11,541 nucleotides of DNA from an uncultured bacterium (lineage in GTDB: Bacteria > Bacillota > Clostridia > Lachnospirales > Lachnospiraceae). How positions within the stretch are numbered: position 1 is the stretch's first letter; each line of letters begins with the position of its first letter. The position numbers were made by a program, and so were the translations under genes. Under the pieces are notes generated by a model. The model was not told where the DNA came from. It worked only from the letters and a program-made list of their open reading frames with translations, and searched no databases. The stretch is from the NCBI GenBank assembly GCA_947071365.1, contig CAMTFT010000018.1, forward strand, positions 1 to 11,541, written 5' to 3'. Positions 1 through 6,837 of this stretch are shown here, piece by piece.

Positions 1-43
1 ACCTATTAAGTCGTCGGCAGCGTCAGATGTGTATAAGAGACAG
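1..43 (+). other. Residual Illumina Nextera adapter (not genomic)
   Basis: Bases 11-43 match the 33-nt Nextera read-1 transposase adapter, made of a 14-nt primer part (11-24) and the 19-bp Tn5 mosaic end (25-43). Bases 3-10 read CTATTAAG, which matches the i5 index S518 as I recall it, and bases 1-2 (AC) fit the end of the P5 oligo. The order P5 end, index, primer, mosaic end is exactly that of a library molecule, so this is untrimmed adapter at a contig end and not a transposon insertion. Genomic sequence begins at about base 44, leaving only 34 genomic bases before the first gene. Confidence 0.97.
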
Positions 44-77
44 ATACAAGAGCATGTAATGAGCGAAAGGAGTATGT

Positions 78-1025
78 ATGAGCAGTAAAATAACGATTAT
101 TGGAGCAGGAAGTGTAGGTTCAACGATTGCGTATACCTTGTCTGGGATGGACATTACATCAGAGATCGTGATGATCGATATCAATAAGGAAAAGGTAGCG
201 GGTGAAGTCATGGATATCGAGCAGGGAACGTGTTTCCGCAACCCGATTTCCATCAAAGCCGGAGAGTACGAGGATGCGAAGGATTCTGATATTGTCATAA
301 TCACATCAGGAATCGCCCGCAAGCCGGGGCAGACAAGGCTTGAGCTGACCCAGACGAACGTAAATATTCTGAAGGACATCACGCCGGAAATCGTAAAGGC
401 GGCTCCGAATGCCATTTATATCATCGTGAGCAATCCAGTGGATATCATGACCTATGTATTTGCCAAAATATCGGGAATTCCGGAGAACCGCGTGATCGGT
501 TCCGGTACGCTCCTTGACACGGCGCGTCTGCGTTTCGGCCTGTCCGAACATTTCAAGGTGGCGCAGAAGAACATACATGCTTACGTATTCGGAGAGCACG
601 GTGATACCTCCTTCATCCCGTGGACCGGCGTTTATATTTCCGGAGCAAGTGTGGATGAATACTGTGAGCTGATGCAGAATATCGGAAAAGACGTAGAGAA
701 GCTGGATAAAGAAGCGATGCTGAAATATGTGCAGAAGTCCGGCGGACAGATCATTGCCAACAAGGGCGCTACGTTCTATGCCGTTGCGAATGCTGTCTGT
801 AAATTATGTGAGATCGTTCTTTCTGCCTCCGATTCCATCGCGACAGTGTCCTCTATGATGCACGGCGAGTACGGAATCGAGGACGTATGTATCAGTACAC
901 TGACCCTTGTAGGCCCGAACGGAATCCAGGGCAAGGTGCCGATGCGCATGAATAAAGAAGAGACTGCGAAGCTGAAAGCCAGCGCCGATGCGCTGAAAGC
1001 TGTAATCGCGCAGATCGAATTATAG
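78..1025 (+). CDS. mdh: Malate dehydrogenase, LDH-like type
   Basis: The protein has 315 residues and belongs to the NAD-dependent L-lactate/malate dehydrogenase family. It probably interconverts oxaloacetate and malate in the cytoplasm. The Rossmann motif GAGSVG is at residues 9-14, and Asp34 ends strand two, which favours NAD over NADP. Catalytic residues are visible: Arg87 of the mobile loop, Asn119, Asp147 and Arg150 (in LLDTARLR), and His174 in GEHGD. The substrate-specificity position just before KPG is Arg81; malate dehydrogenases have Arg there and lactate dehydrogenases have Gln, so malate is preferred although automatic annotation may say lactate. AAAGGAG at 66-72 supports the ATG at 78. 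The fumarase and fumarate reductase genes downstream fit a reductive malate-fumarate-succinate route. A 131-bp gap separates it from hdrB, so it may be transcribed separately. The residue assignments are direct; the physiological direction is inferred. Confidence 0.9.
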   Translation: MSSKITIIGAGSVGSTIAYTLSGMDITSEIVMIDINKEKVAGEVMDIEQGTCFRNPISIKAGEYEDAKDSDIVIITSGIARKPGQTRLELTQTNVNILKDITPEIVKAAPNAIYIIVSNPVDIMTYVFAKISGIPENRVIGSGTLLDTARLRFGLSEHFKVAQKNIHAYVFGEHGDTSFIPWTGVYISGASVDEYCELMQNIGKDVEKLDKEAMLKYVQKSGGQIIANKGATFYAVANAVCKLCEIVLSASDSIATVSSMMHGEYGIEDVCISTLTLVGPNGIQGKVPMRMNKEETAKLKASADALKAVIAQIEL

Positions 1026-1033
1026 TTCAGTAA

Positions 1034-1117
1034 GTTAGTTAAGCCAGCCAACAAACAGCAGGGAAGAACTCCGCACTGCGAAGTTCCTCCCTGCGTCCTG
1101 ACTGCCCGCTAACTAAC
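1034..1117 (+). promoter_or_regulatory. Two-tier hairpin between mdh and hdrB
   Basis: The inner stem pairs 1058-1070 with 1082-1094 (13 positions, one mismatch at 1065/1087), then after a C/A mismatch continues CGC-ACT-GCG (1072-1080) to a three-base loop. An outer stem pairs 1034-1044 with 1108-1117 (10 pairs, one bulged A at 1042). No U-run follows the inner stem; the nearest is TTTT at 1124-1127, seven bases past the outer stem. It may be a weak terminator for mdh, an attenuator or processing site before hdrB, or a copy of a dispersed palindromic repeat. The pairing is seen directly; the role is not known. Confidence 0.6.
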
Positions 1118-1156
1118 AACACCGTTTTACTAAATATAAGGAAAGGAAACAGGACT

Positions 1157-1954
1157 ATGAAGTACAGTTATTATCCGGGATGTACGCTTCGTACAAAGGC
1201 AAAAGAGCTGGATGATTATGCCAGAGCCTGCGCGAAGGCGCTGGGCTTTGAACTGGAAGAAATAGAGAACTGGCAGTGCTGCGGCGGTGTCTATCCGCTG
1301 GGAACGGATGAGATCGCCACGAAACTTTCTTCCGTCCGGGCGCTGAACGAGGCGAAGGAAAAAGGGCAGGAGCTGGTGACGATCTGCTCTGCCTGTCATC
1401 ACGTGATCAAGCGCGTGAATGACGATATGAAGTATGTGGATGATATCCGCACGAGAGCCAACAACTACATGAAGCTGGATGAGCCGTATGCCGGAGAGAC
1501 GAAGGTGCTGCATTATCTGGAGGTGCTTCGGGACAGAGTCGGTTTCGATACGCTGAAGGAAAAGGTGGTCAATCCCCTGAAGGGCAAAAAGATAGGCGCA
1601 TATTACGGCTGCCTGCTGCTGCGGCCTGGGAAGATCTTACAGTTTGACAACCCGGAAAATCCGAAGATCATGGAGGATTTCATCCGGGCGATCGGGGCGG
1701 AGCCGGTCATCTATCCGTACCGCAACGAGTGCTGCGGCGGTTACATATCACTGAAAGAAAAAGAGATGTCATCGAACATGTGCGGCAAGATCATGGACAG
1801 TGCGGAAGGCTTTGGCGCAGACATGCTGATCACGGCATGTCCGCTTTGCATGTATAATCTGAAGAAGAACGGCAGCAGTGAGCTGCCCGTATATTACTTT
1901 ACGGAACTGCTGGCAGAGGCCCTCGGAGTGAAGGAGGAGGTGGAGCACGCATGA
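1157..1954 (+). CDS. hdrB: HdrB-like subunit with two CCG domains
   Basis: The protein has 265 residues and matches HdrB, the catalytic subunit of soluble heterodisulfide reductase. Two complete CCG cysteine sets are present: Cys9, Cys41, Cys42, Cys77, Cys80 and Cys152, Cys192, Cys193, Cys228, Cys231. In archaeal HdrB such sets bind two noncubane [4Fe-4S] clusters that reduce the CoM-S-S-CoB disulfide. All ten ligands are retained, so this is not a degenerate copy. Bacteria of this kind are not known to make CoM/CoB, so the partner is probably another disulfide or, given the neighbours, the FrdB/FrdA pair encoded downstream. No signal peptide or membrane segment is seen, so it should be cytoplasmic. 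AAAGGA lies about 10 bases before the ATG. The stop overlaps the hdrC start (ATGA), suggesting coupled translation. Family is secure; the electron acceptor is inferred. Confidence 0.92.
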   Translation: MKYSYYPGCTLRTKAKELDDYARACAKALGFELEEIENWQCCGGVYPLGTDEIATKLSSVRALNEAKEKGQELVTICSACHHVIKRVNDDMKYVDDIRTRANNYMKLDEPYAGETKVLHYLEVLRDRVGFDTLKEKVVNPLKGKKIGAYYGCLLLRPGKILQFDNPENPKIMEDFIRAIGAEPVIYPYRNECCGGYISLKEKEMSSNMCGKIMDSAEGFGADMLITACPLCMYNLKKNGSSELPVYYFTELLAEALGVKEEVEHA

Positions 1955-2340
1955 GTACAGCGAAAAAACAGGCTGAGATGATCAAAGAGATCAGCGGCGT
2001 CAATCCACTGAAATGCATGAAGTGCGGGAAATGCTCCGCAACGTGTCCCTCCTTCAATGAAATGGATATCAAGCCGCATCAGTTCGTATCGTATGTGGTG
2101 AATGAAGACATAGAAGCGCTGGTGAATTCAAAATCCCTGTGGAAGTGCCTCTCCTGTTTTGCCTGCGTGGAGCGGTGCCCGAGAGACGTAAAGCCGGGCA
2201 AGCTGATCGACGCGGCAAGACAGCTCGTGGTTCGCCAGAAGGGGCAGAATTACCTGACAGCAGATGAGATCCCCGAGCTGCTGGATCCGGAGCTTCCACA
2301 GCAGTTGTTAGTCAGCGCATTCAGAAGATACAGGAGGTGA
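1951..2340 (+). CDS. hdrC: HdrC-like ferredoxin subunit
   Basis: The protein has 129 residues with two classical [4Fe-4S] motifs, Cys22/25/28/32-Pro and Cys66/69/72/76-Pro, separated by a helical stretch. This is the HdrC architecture. In the Hdr complex HdrC is the wire carrying electrons from the HdrA flavin to HdrB. The lack of the membrane cytochrome HdrE and the adjacent HdrA point to the soluble HdrABC form. Its ATG overlaps the hdrB stop by four bases. Its end carries AGGAGG (2332-2337), which serves as the ribosome binding site of hdrA. The C-terminal tail is basic (residues FRRYRR). Nothing appears truncated or broken. Confidence 0.92.
   Translation: MSTAKKQAEMIKEISGVNPLKCMKCGKCSATCPSFNEMDIKPHQFVSYVVNEDIEALVNSKSLWKCLSCFACVERCPRDVKPGKLIDAARQLVVRQKGQNYLTADEIPELLDPELPQQLLVSAFRRYRR
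2332..2337 (+). promoter_or_regulatory. Ribosome binding site deciding the hdrA start
   Basis: AGGAGG at 2332-2337 ends on the first base of the upstream GTG (2337), so it cannot serve that codon. It lies 8 bases before the in-frame GTG at 2346, a normal spacing. The protein then starts directly before the conserved HdrA N-terminal strand (residues RVGVFVCHCGSN). Confidence 0.75.
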
Positions 2341-2345
2341 GAGGG

Positions 2346-4334
2346 GTGCAGAGAGTTGGAGTATTTGTCTGTCATTGCGGAAGCAATATTGCCGCAACGG
2401 TGGACGTAAAAAAAGTCGTGGAAATGATGCGGATGGAGCCGGGCGTTGTTCACGCGGAGGATTACCAGTATATGTGTTCTGAGGCCGGTCAGGCGAAGAT
2501 CGCGTCAGCCATTCAGGAGAAGGGACTGACGGGAATCGTGGTCTGCTCCTGTTCCCCCCGGATGCATGAGGCGACCTTCCGGAAGGCTGCTGAGCGCGCA
2601 GGGCTGAACCCGTACATGGTGGAGATCGCGAATATCCGTGAGCACTGCTCCTGGATTCACAAGGATATGGAAGAGGCTACGAAGAAGGCCGTGATCCTTG
2701 CCCGGGCAGCCGTTGCAAAGGTGAATTTAAACACTTCTCTGAAGCCGGGCGAGAGCCGCGTGACGAAGCGCGCGCTGGTGATCGGAGGCGGTATCGCAGG
2801 CATCCAGACGGCGCTTGATATCGCAGAAGCGGGATACGAGGTGGATATCGTGGAGAAGACACCGAGTATCGGAGGAAGGATGTCACAGCTTGATAAGACC
2901 TTCCCGACGCTGGACTGTTCCGCATGTATCCTCACCCCGAAGATGGTGGAGGCGGCAGCCCATGAGAAGATTACGATCTATACATACAGTGAAGTGGAAA
3001 AGGTATCCGGCTTTGTTGGAGACTTTACCGTAGATATCCGCAAAAAGGCGAGAAGCGTGGATATGGACAAATGTACAGGCTGCGGAGTCTGTCAGGAAAA
3101 GTGCCCGTCGAAAAAGGCTCCCAGCGAGTTCAACCGGGGACTGAATACGAGAAGCGCGATCTATACGCCGTTTGCCCAGGCGATTCCGAACGTTCCCGTC
3201 ATCGACCGTGAGAACTGCATCAAGTTCAAAACAGGAAAATGCGGTGTCTGTGCAAAGGTATGCCAGGCCGGTGCCATTGATTACGAGCAGAAGGACGAGA
3301 TCATAACAGAAAAATACGGCGCAATCGTCGTTGCCACAGGCTTCGATATGATTAAGTTGGACAATTACGACGAGTACGCGTACAGCCAGAGCAAGGATGT
3401 CATCACCTCCCTGGAACTGGAGCGTATCATGAATGCGGCAGGCCCGACAAAGGGCCATCTGGAGCGTCTCTCCGACGGAAAACCTCCGAAGGAGATGGTA
3501 TTTATCCAGTGTGTCGGAAGCCGCTGCGCAGACGACAGAGGAAAGAGCTACTGCTCCAAGATCTGCTGTATGTATACGGCAAAACACGCCATGCTGATCC
3601 GCGATAAGTATCCGGACGTGAATGTCACGGTATTTTATATTGATGTGCGTACACCGGGCAAGAATTTTGACGAGTTCTACAGAAGAGCGGTGGAGCAGTA
3701 CGGCGTAAACTACATAAAGGGCCAGGTCGGCAAGGTGATCCCGCAGCCGGATGGAAAGCTGCTGGTTCAGGGCGTTGACCTTCTGGACAACCGGCAGATA
3801 TTAAAAGAAGCAGATATGGTAGTGCTGGCGGCAGCGATCGAGCCGAATCCGGATGTCCGCAGGATCGCGACGATGCTGACGGCAAGTATCGATACAAACA
3901 ATTTCCTGACGGAGGCGCACGCAAAGCTTCGTCCGGTGGAATCACCGACGGCTGGTATCTTCCTGTCCGGCGTATGCCAGGGGCCGAAGGATATCCCGGA
4001 GACGGTAGCTCAGGCCGGAGCGGCGGCAGTCAAGGCCATCGGACTTCTGGCAAAGGATAAGCTGCTGACGAATCCGTGTACGGCCCAGGCGGATGAGCTG
4101 ATGTGTAACGGATGCTCTACGTGTGCAAATGTCTGCCCATACGGCGCGATCACGTATGAAACGCGCCTCGTAAATGACCACGGAATCCGGGAAGAGCGAA
4201 GGATCGCAGTCGTGAACAATGCGCTTTGCCAGGGCTGCGGTGCATGTACCGTTGCCTGCCCGTCCGGTGCAATGGACCTGCAGGGATTCTCCAACAGACA
4301 GATAATCGCGGAGGTGGATGCAATATGTCGATAG
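2346..4334 (+). CDS. hdrA: HdrA-like FAD and iron-sulfur subunit
   Basis: With the GTG start at 2346 the protein has 662 residues, the usual size for HdrA, which holds the flavin that bifurcates electrons in soluble Hdr complexes. In order: an N-terminal HdrA domain (VFVCHCGSN); an FAD-binding GGGIAG at 147-152, followed by the HdrA-typical DCSACILTPKM with Cys191 and Cys194; an inserted ferredoxin part with Cys243/246/249/253 and Cys291/299/302/306; the CVGSRC...YCSKICC segment; and a C-terminal two-cluster ferredoxin with Cys587/590/593/597 and Cys628/631/634/638. The C-terminal ferredoxin could pass electrons to free ferredoxin. No Sec codon is seen; the cysteines are TGT or TGC. The last 10 bases overlap mvhD. 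Family and cluster motifs are direct; bifurcation here is inferred from characterised homologues. Confidence 0.93.
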   Translation: MQRVGVFVCHCGSNIAATVDVKKVVEMMRMEPGVVHAEDYQYMCSEAGQAKIASAIQEKGLTGIVVCSCSPRMHEATFRKAAERAGLNPYMVEIANIREHCSWIHKDMEEATKKAVILARAAVAKVNLNTSLKPGESRVTKRALVIGGGIAGIQTALDIAEAGYEVDIVEKTPSIGGRMSQLDKTFPTLDCSACILTPKMVEAAAHEKITIYTYSEVEKVSGFVGDFTVDIRKKARSVDMDKCTGCGVCQEKCPSKKAPSEFNRGLNTRSAIYTPFAQAIPNVPVIDRENCIKFKTGKCGVCAKVCQAGAIDYEQKDEIITEKYGAIVVATGFDMIKLDNYDEYAYSQSKDVITSLELERIMNAAGPTKGHLERLSDGKPPKEMVFIQCVGSRCADDRGKSYCSKICCMYTAKHAMLIRDKYPDVNVTVFYIDVRTPGKNFDEFYRRAVEQYGVNYIKGQVGKVIPQPDGKLLVQGVDLLDNRQILKEADMVVLAAAIEPNPDVRRIATMLTASIDTNNFLTEAHAKLRPVESPTAGIFLSGVCQGPKDIPETVAQAGAAAVKAIGLLAKDKLLTNPCTAQADELMCNGCSTCANVCPYGAITYETRLVNDHGIREERRIAVVNNALCQGCGACTVACPSGAMDLQGFSNRQIIAEVDAICR

Positions 4335-4768
4335 AAGCAAAGAACGAATTCAGACCGAAGATCGTAGCGTTTTGCTGTAACTGGTGCAGTTACGCAGGGG
4401 CTGATCTGGCAGGAAGCAGCCGCCTTTCCTATCCGGCGGATGTGAAGATCATCCGCGTGCCGTGTTCCTGCCGTGTAAATCCCATGTTTATCCTCCGGGC
4501 CTTCGAAAAAGGCGCAGACGGCGTGATCCTCTGCGGCTGCCATCCGGGAGACTGCCATTACAGCACCGGAAATTATTATGCGAGAAGGCGAATGACACTG
4601 CTGTTTTCCATGCTGGATTATATCGGAGTGGAGAACGGACGTACCCGCGTGGAATGGGTATCCGCTGCTGAGGGCGTAAAATTTTCACAGACCATGAATG
4701 AGTTTGTGGAAAAGATCCGTTCCCTCGGCAAGAACGTGAGATTGGGGGATTTGCGATGCAGGAATTGA
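4325..4768 (+). CDS. mvhD: MvhD/FlxD-like [2Fe-2S] adaptor protein
   Basis: The protein has 147 residues and belongs to the MvhD (methyl-viologen hydrogenase delta) family, which bridges an electron-input module to HdrA. The family cysteines are present: Cys17, Cys18 and Cys21 in FCCNWCSYAGAD, Cys47 and Cys49 in VPCSCRV, and Cys70, Cys72 and Cys77 in CGCHPGDCHY. GGAGG at 4310-4314, ten bases upstream, supports the ATG at 4325; an upstream extension of this frame into hdrA is unlikely to be translated. It overlaps hdrA by 10 bases and the next gene by 13. In methanogens the input partner is the MvhAG hydrogenase. No hydrogenase is present here, and the four genes downstream suggest an NAD(P)H-oxidising Flx module instead, where this subunit is called FlxD. 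Confidence 0.9.
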   Translation: MSIEAKNEFRPKIVAFCCNWCSYAGADLAGSSRLSYPADVKIIRVPCSCRVNPMFILRAFEKGADGVILCGCHPGDCHYSTGNYYARRRMTLLFSMLDYIGVENGRTRVEWVSAAEGVKFSQTMNEFVEKIRSLGKNVRLGDLRCRN

Positions 4769-5730
4769 TCAACCGGATAAAAGAGCTGCTGGCGGACGGA
4801 ACCGTGGCAAGAGCCCTTGGCTGGAGGGCCGGAGATCTGCCGTACAATCCTGAGCCATCTTACTTTGAGACAGAGGAATCTTTGCAGGAGTTTGTTTATA
4901 ACGGATTCTGCGGAGCAAATTTAAGCAAATATATGATCGAGGCTTCGAAGCTGGAGGGAAAGACTCTTGTCTGTCTGAAGCCGTGTGATACATACAGCTT
5001 CAACCAGCTTCTGAAGGAGCACCGCATTGATCGGGAAAAAGCGTACATTATCGGTGTGGGATGCAAGGGCAAGCTGGATATTGAAAAAATCAGAAAACAG
5101 GGCATCAAGGGAATCGAGAAGATCCAGGGCGCCGAGCTTACGGATGAGTGTGATACCCTGACGATCCAGACTATTTACGGAGAAAAGACGTGCGCCTATA
5201 AGGAAGGTATGCTGGAGCGGTGCCACGTCTGCAAGGGAAAAGAACACAAAATTTATGATGAGCTGATCGGTGAGTCAAAGGATACGAAGGATGCGGACCG
5301 CTTTGAGGAGGTAAGGCGCATCGAAGCGATGTCTCCGGAAGAAAAATTTGCTTTTTTCCAGAGCGAGCTCAGCAAATGTATCCGCTGTAACGCCTGCCGG
5401 AACGTCTGTCCGGCCTGCAGTTGCCGCAAATGCGTATTCGACAGCACGAAATTTGACAGCACCCAGAAGGCGAATGTGGATTCCTTCGAAGAGAAGATGT
5501 TCCATATCATCCGGGCGTTCCACGTAGCCGGAAGATGTACGGACTGCGGCGAGTGCAGCCGCGTGTGCCCGCAGGGTATTCCGCTGCACCTGTTCAACCG
5601 CAAGTTCATAAAGGACATTGATGAGCTGTACGGCGAGTATCAGGCAGGGGAGGATGCAGAAGCTCTGGCTCCGCTGACAGACTTCACATTTGACGACGCA
5701 GAACCGAGCATTGTAGGAAAGAGAGGGTAA
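4756..5730 (+). CDS. Two-cluster ferredoxin-type subunit, FlxC-like
   Basis: The protein has 324 residues. The N-terminal half (about 1-160) is a domain with a Lys75-Pro-Cys77-Asp78 motif and GVGCKG near 108, plus a CHVC pair at Cys156/159. The C-terminal half binds two [4Fe-4S] clusters: Cys208/211/214/218, followed by Cys221, Cys223 and Cys226 (CPACSCRKC), and Cys261/264/267/271-Pro. Its place next to mvhD and before the FlxB/FlxA-like pair suggests the FlxC role, an electron carrier between the NAD(P)H dehydrogenase subunit and MvhD. The next gene has the same motif order, so the two are probably paralogues. The start overlaps mvhD by 13 bases; GGGGG at 4744-4748 is a usable but not ideal binding site. 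The N-terminal domain recalls the FrhB or HydB/AsrA families; I cannot choose between them by eye. Confidence 0.75.
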   Translation: MQELINRIKELLADGTVARALGWRAGDLPYNPEPSYFETEESLQEFVYNGFCGANLSKYMIEASKLEGKTLVCLKPCDTYSFNQLLKEHRIDREKAYIIGVGCKGKLDIEKIRKQGIKGIEKIQGAELTDECDTLTIQTIYGEKTCAYKEGMLERCHVCKGKEHKIYDELIGESKDTKDADRFEEVRRIEAMSPEEKFAFFQSELSKCIRCNACRNVCPACSCRKCVFDSTKFDSTQKANVDSFEEKMFHIIRAFHVAGRCTDCGECSRVCPQGIPLHLFNRKFIKDIDELYGEYQAGEDAEALAPLTDFTFDDAEPSIVGKRG

Positions 5731-5733
5731 CGT

Positions 5734-6837
5734 ATGTATAAGATTGCAAAAGAAAATCTGCCCGCACTATTCCGACTTATTGCAGCAGAGCAGGAATTAT
5801 ATTTGCCTGTAAATGTCAGCGGCCAGGTGAATTTCGGGGCCTGGACGGAGGATGCACAGGTGGATCTCGACACACTTAAGACTGTAAAATCCCCGAAGGA
5901 TGCGTTTTTCCCTCAGAGCGAGAACCTCTACACAGTGGTAAAGGACGGGAGAAAGCTCAGTATCCATCCTGAAAAATTAAAAGATCAGAGCTTTGTAGTA
6001 TTCGGCATGAAATCGTGTGACGTAAAGGGGCTGGAGGTATTGGATAAGGTATTCCTCTCCGACCCGGTGGATACGTTCTACGCATCAAGAAGAGAGCACG
6101 GCACCATCGTAGCCATGGCCTGTCATGAGCCGGAGGAATCCTGCTTCTGCAAGGTATTCGGTGTGGACTGCGCCGAGCCGTCCGCGGATGTGGCGGTATG
6201 GATGGTGGAGAATGTGCTGTACTGGAAAGCGCTCACCGAAAAGGGCGAAGCGCTGACAAAGGCTGCGGAAAGCCTTCTGGAAAACGCGGACGCACAGGAG
6301 GAAGCATCTCTGGAAACAGAAAAAGCTGCGATCCGCGGTATTGTAGAGAAGTTGCCGTACTCGAATCTCTCTTTGGAGGGCTGGAACGGAGACGCGCTTT
6401 CAGAAAAATTTGATTCTCCGCTGTGGGAGAGCTTATACAAGCCGTGCCTTGCCTGCGGAACGTGTACCTTCGTTTGTCCGACGTGCCAGTGCTACGACAT
6501 CAAAGATTACGATACGGGACACGGTATCCAGCGATATCGCTGCTGGGATTCCTGTATGTATTCTGATTTCACGATGATGGCTCACGGCAATAACAGAACG
6601 AGCCAGATGCAGCGTTTCCGCCAGAGATTTATGCACAAGCTTGTATATTTCCCGGCGAACAATGACGGGATGTATTCCTGCGTCGGCTGCGGCCGCTGCG
6701 TGGAGAAGTGTCCCGCATCGCTGAATATCGTGAAAGTCATTAAGAAATTTGCGGAGGACGCAGCGAAAACTGCGGCCGGAAATGCAGCGAAAGGTGCGCT
6801 GGAAAATACGTCAAAGAGAGCAGGAGGTGAGCAGTGA
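5734..6837 (+). CDS. 4Fe-4S dicluster subunit, FlxB / HydB / AsrA-like
   Basis: The protein has 367 residues and resembles the beta subunit of sulfhydrogenases and anaerobic sulfite reductase A. These proteins pair with an FNR-type flavin subunit, here the next gene. The N-terminal domain contains Lys93-Ser-Cys95-Asp96 and a Cys-rich stretch (ACHEPEESCFC, near 130-140). Two [4Fe-4S] motifs follow: Cys238/241/244/248 with CPTCQC (Cys251, Cys253), and Cys316/319/322/326-Pro. The C-terminal 28 residues are rich in Ala, Lys and Gly with no cysteine and may be a flexible tail. GAGAGGG at 5721-5727 supports the ATG at 5734, three bases after the previous stop. The expected role is to relay electrons from NAD(P)H toward FlxC/FlxD and HdrA. 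No sulfite reductase catalytic subunit or hydrogenase is nearby, so those names should not be transferred. Confidence 0.78.
   Translation: MYKIAKENLPALFRLIAAEQELYLPVNVSGQVNFGAWTEDAQVDLDTLKTVKSPKDAFFPQSENLYTVVKDGRKLSIHPEKLKDQSFVVFGMKSCDVKGLEVLDKVFLSDPVDTFYASRREHGTIVAMACHEPEESCFCKVFGVDCAEPSADVAVWMVENVLYWKALTEKGEALTKAAESLLENADAQEEASLETEKAAIRGIVEKLPYSNLSLEGWNGDALSEKFDSPLWESLYKPCLACGTCTFVCPTCQCYDIKDYDTGHGIQRYRCWDSCMYSDFTMMAHGNNRTSQMQRFRQRFMHKLVYFPANNDGMYSCVGCGRCVEKCPASLNIVKVIKKFAEDAAKTAAGNAAKGALENTSKRAGGEQ

Noticed and set aside
25..43. Tn5 mosaic end as evidence of a transposon
   Set aside because: It is joined to the Nextera primer part and an index in library order, so it comes from sequencing preparation and not from a natural element.
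1058..1127. Classical intrinsic terminator after mdh
   Set aside because: The inner stem is strong, but no U-run follows it directly; TTTT occurs only 30 bases later. A terminator remains possible but is not supported enough to call.
1121..1156. Promoter directly upstream of hdrB
   Set aside because: TAAATA and TATAAG resemble a -10 box, but no acceptable -35 box lies 16-18 bases upstream, and A/T-rich leaders give such matches by chance.
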